Positions 60,376 through 64,000 of a DNA stretch of 64,000 nucleotides are shown here, piece by piece. Within the stretch, counting starts at the first letter, position 1. Each line of letters opens with the position of its first letter. Made by a program: the position numbers and the translations under genes. The notes under the pieces were generated by a model. That model was given only the letters and a program-made list of their open reading frames with translations. It was not told the DNA's origin and made no database searches. The DNA lies in NCBI RefSeq assembly GCF_023973825.1, contig NC_090120.1, positions 1,896,001 to 1,960,000 of the forward strand, read 5' to 3'. This stretch comes from Plasmodium brasilianum (lineage: Eukaryota > Apicomplexa > Aconoidasida > Haemosporida > Plasmodiidae).

Positions 60376-61624
60376 TAATTTTTAATGTTTAATTTTTAAT
60401 GTTTAATATTTAATTTGTTTTGACATATATGTATATACATATATATGTATGTATATATTATTTATATGTATCTATGTTTCCATATAAGCATGTATATGTC
60501 TATATATATGTACTTCTAATTAAATTTGTAACACAATTTATAATATATTTTGCCTCACATATATATATGATATCTTGCATTTTTTTTCCCTTTGTTATAT
60601 TTATATTTTTTTTTATTTATTTCATTTAATATATATCTGTTAATAATAATTAGAAAAACTTAAATAATTTTTAACTTTTACATTTTATTATTAAAATATA
60701 CCAAATTTAGATAACCCTATCATTTCTTTACTTTTCTTTTTTTTTTCAAAATTCTCATTGCGAATGATTTATCCTTTTCTCCTTTTCTTCTACTTCTTAT
60801 TTTATTTTATTTTATTTTATTTTTTTCTTGCCTGTTAAGAAAAAAATTGCCATTAATTTTTAACGTAGAAATGTTATATACGATCAAAAACAAAATAGAA
60901 AAAAAAATACGGACAAGCATATTTAAAGTACGTAAAAATGATATATAACCTACTTTTGAAGAAGTAAACCCAAAACACATAATATAGGAAATAATTATTA
61001 TATATGAACCAATAAATGACAAACAACAATTATAACATTAAGTTTATGAGCTTTAAAAAAACAAAAATTTCTTAAGAGTATTTCATGGATATACCTATAT
61101 GTACAAATACAGAAAACAACACACATATGTAGCATGTAAATAGCCATATATAGAATACATTCATACATATGAACATTTGCATATAGGCAAAGGTGTATAC
61201 ATATATGTGCACATATACATACGGAATATATAAAATATATTAAATAAAAAAAATAAACAATTTATAATTTGGAAATGACGTTTATATATAAAGCTGCTAA
61301 CACTACATCTCAGGTGTTAACACTTAACACATTATAAATGGGAAGACTTTCTAATTTAAAAAAAAATTATATTAATGTACGACTGTAAAGGAAAAATGCA
61401 CACTTGAATATTTAACAAAAAAAAAAAAAAAAAAAAATTGGCTGTTTTATTACATGTTAATGTTTTTTTCATTTGCAAATTCTTTTAATTATAGTGCTTT
61501 TTTCACTATATTAATATAACCTTACATGTACATAATTTTTAAGTTCGTTTTTAACAAGTTTCATTGTTTCCCCTTACAAGCCTATTATATTTATACGTAT
61601 ACTTATCATGTTGCAATTTCTATT

Positions 61625-61740
61625 AATGTTACTGTTATTGTTACTGTTACTGTTATTGTTACTGTTACTGTTATTGTTACTGTTACTGTTACTGTTACTG
61701 TTACTGTTACTGTTACTGTTACTGTTACTGTTACTGTTAG
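61625..61740. repeat. TTACTG hexamer array
   Basis: Roughly 19 TTACTG/TTATTG hexamers followed by TTAGTA units. Leu-only and Val/Thr-rich open frames over it are artefacts. Confidence 0.95.
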
Positions 61741-62084
61741 TATTAGTATTAGTATTACTATTACTATTAATGTTATTCCTTTATTGTTATTCTTTTTTTA
61801 TTTTTTTTCTTGTAAATGTACATTTTTGAGACGTCCTCTTGTGAGGCGGATATTTATTTTTTATTTCTTTAAATTTTATTTGATTAAAACGTGGAAAGCT
61901 TTTTTAAAAGTAGAAAAAACATTTGAAAAATTATACATTATACAATATTAAAATGAAGCAAGAAATTTTTCTTTAATCCTATAAAAACATACTATACACA
62001 TATATATATAGACCTTTTTTTATATGTTAATGCTTCAAAAAATAGACGATATGGGTTCCTTAACATATAATACATGGCACATAC

Positions 62085-62123
<39 letters not shown>

Positions 62124-64000
62124 GCATAAATATTATAGGGAAAAATTAAATATGTGCCATAGGTGATACATAGTAAAATTCATTGACAGTCTTTTATTAT
62201 TTATTTTTGTTCCATTTACCAGTAAAAATTAATATTTTTTCAGTGACAAAAATTTAAATTAATATGAAATATAATTAGTTTTTTTTTTTTTTTTTTTTTT
62301 AAAAAAGATATTCTAATAAATTTTATGAATTACCACTCGTGTATAGAGTATGAAAGTAGTGACATTTAAATGAAGCAAATTTAGTTTTGCAAAAAAAAAA
62401 AAAAAATTATAAAAAAGAAAAATAAAAGAAATTACAAAAAATTAAAAATATTAGGAAAAAATAAGAAAAGGTGTTTTGTTCTTTAAGCACATTAAAAAGA
62501 TTAACAGGTTTATATTATTTTAATTTTTGCAGTAAAATATACATATATTATATACATATATTTATATATATAATATATATATAATATATGTATATTTACG
62601 TACATGTAATTGAAAACTACACTACTGCACTTTACGTGTTCCCTCTATAGGTAAACATTAAAAAAAATAAAATAATTATATTAGGTATTATAATTCCACA
62701 TATATCATTTTTTATTTTAATAGCATTTAGTAAGTAGCCGTACATGAAAAAAAAAAAAACAAAAAAACTACATTTCTTTTCAAATGAAACCTGAAAAAAA
62801 AAACAAGGAATCACTATTTTTTGAATAATATTTATTATATATATATATAAAAAAAAAATATATATAATTAATATATATATATATGTAGAAATCTAAGCGT
62901 TTTAAGCTATTATTTTATGAATTAGCTATAAAATATAAATAGAGTGAAAAAAAGAGGAATAAAATATAAAAATAAAGGTTATAATCTATACCCAAAAAAA
63001 TAACAAATAAACAGTTTTTATATTTTGGTAGAAAACCTTAATTTTAACTTGTAAAAGTTATTTGAACTTTTTCCCTCTTCAATTTTTTTATTCCTAAGAA
63101 AATAAACATTCATTTTTAAAATATATAGTTTACATATTCCTATGTATATATATATTTATTTATTGTTATAAACCATTATAGTAATTGTGAAAATTATAAA
63201 CTTTATATAGTTATGTTAAACAAATATTATGCGCTTTTTTATTTAATTTTTTATTAACGCCTTATTATAAGCGGTTGTAGTATAGAACTGCACTAACAGT
63301 TTTGAAAGATAGTTTTAAAATTGAAAATTTTAATTTTTTCTTTTTATCGTTTTTTGACTGTATATGTTTTCTACATATATATATATATTTATGTATATGT
63401 GTGTGTATAGAATAGGTGTTATGAGAATTTTTTTTTTTTGTTTATTGAAGTTCCTGAGCAGATCTTTTGTTTTAGATTAAAACAGGAAAGCTTTAAAAAA
63501 AAAAAATGCTATAATTCCTGTGTTTGTTTAAGCATTGGTTATGTCGTAAATGAGTTCATATATATATATATATGTATATATATCACACCTGATAATAGCA
63601 GGAAATTAATAAAAAAGAACATTTGTAATTAAATTAGGAAAAAGATATGCCCATGTGTACATCTCTAATTTTTTGAATAATAATTTGTGTAAAATTTTTT
63701 TTTTTGTATACGCAGACTTTGAAGGTTGCGTAAAGTGATAACTATTACAGTCATTTTTGTGCTTCATTTTATGTGAAAAATGAGGAACAAAATAGAAAAA
63801 AAAAAAAATTATGTTCTCATCTATTCTAAGAGTTACACTAATTTCTCTTCTACTGTTTATAGTGAAGGTATATAAACGAGGATATACATATGTACATATA
63901 TACATATGTAAATGTATGTACATTTATATACATGTATATATATTTGTATACATTTCTTCCCGTTCTCTATTCTTAGGGAAATAGTTTAGAATTGGGCGTA

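Larger units (their letters stand above)
60206..64000. other. Terminal spacer without a gene
   Basis: AT-rich DNA with a 14-bp GTTTAACGTTTGAT array (60285-60375), TA microsatellites, a TTACTG hexamer array (61625-61740) and poly(A/T). A frame at 61820-61951 (RRPLVRRIFIFYFFKFYLIK, then WKAFLKVEKTFEKLYIIQY) is open but isolated. I find no gene and no tandem telomere repeat up to the window end. Confidence 0.55.

Noticed and set aside
61608..61951. Leu- or Val/Thr-rich frames over the TTACTG array
   Set aside because: Hexamer repeat gives unlimited open frames in all registers.

Overview
This 64 kb window is nuclear DNA of a malaria parasite (Plasmodium). It is very AT-rich with dense poly(A)/poly(T) tracts, short GT-AG introns and many minisatellites. 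Its proteins carry Asn-, Lys- and Glu/Asp-rich insertions, and several genes are recognisable housekeeping genes. The GDV1-like gene argues against a rodent-malaria species. The base composition, less extreme than I would expect of P. falciparum, and the decayed exported-protein genes on the right suggest a P. malariae- or P. ovale-like species. The species call is inference.

Left part, 1-13.9 kb: small spliced genes with repeat-rich spacers. These are an F-box-like protein (2.7-3.9 kb), a small three-exon gene of unknown function (4.3-5.1 kb), a three-exon UBA-UAS-UBX protein of the FAF2/UBXD8 type (6.7-8.9 kb), a tentative POP5-like RNase P/MRP subunit in small exons (9.5-10.9 kb), and a weak multi-exon candidate (11.5-12.2 kb).

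Middle, 14-38 kb: a conserved core block. It holds the five-exon catalytic subunit of cAMP-dependent kinase (PKAc), a two-exon conserved protein of unknown function, a U1A/U2B''-type snRNP protein, a 72-residue kish (TMEM167) protein, a VPS33-type Sec1/Munc18 protein with a huge acidic insertion, a four-exon PIG-P, and then a 720-residue protein. I call the last one GDV1, the inducer of sexual commitment, because five genes lie between it and PKAc, as I recall for P. falciparum chromosome 9. Its C-terminal half reads like a diverged NYN/PIN-like domain. One or two small unannotated spliced genes may lie between PIG-P and GDV1.

Right part, 38-64 kb: gene-poor, subtelomere-like DNA. It carries remnants of exported-protein genes: a PHIST-like pseudogene with a PEXEL-like motif, an Asn-rich PHIST-like fragment and fam-l/fam-m-like tails. 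It also has a degenerate CCTAAA-rich 49-bp array and many minisatellites. One large gene (55.4-60.2 kb) encodes a repeat-rich, acidic, probably exported protein with a recessed hydrophobic segment and a relaxed PEXEL-like motif; its 3' end has several frame breaks. The last 3.8 kb shows no gene.

The layout matches a core/subtelomere boundary: trafficking (VPS33, kish), GPI synthesis (PIG-P), splicing (U2B''), ERAD (UBX) and signalling (PKAc) genes on one side, then GDV1, then host-interface genes and their remains.
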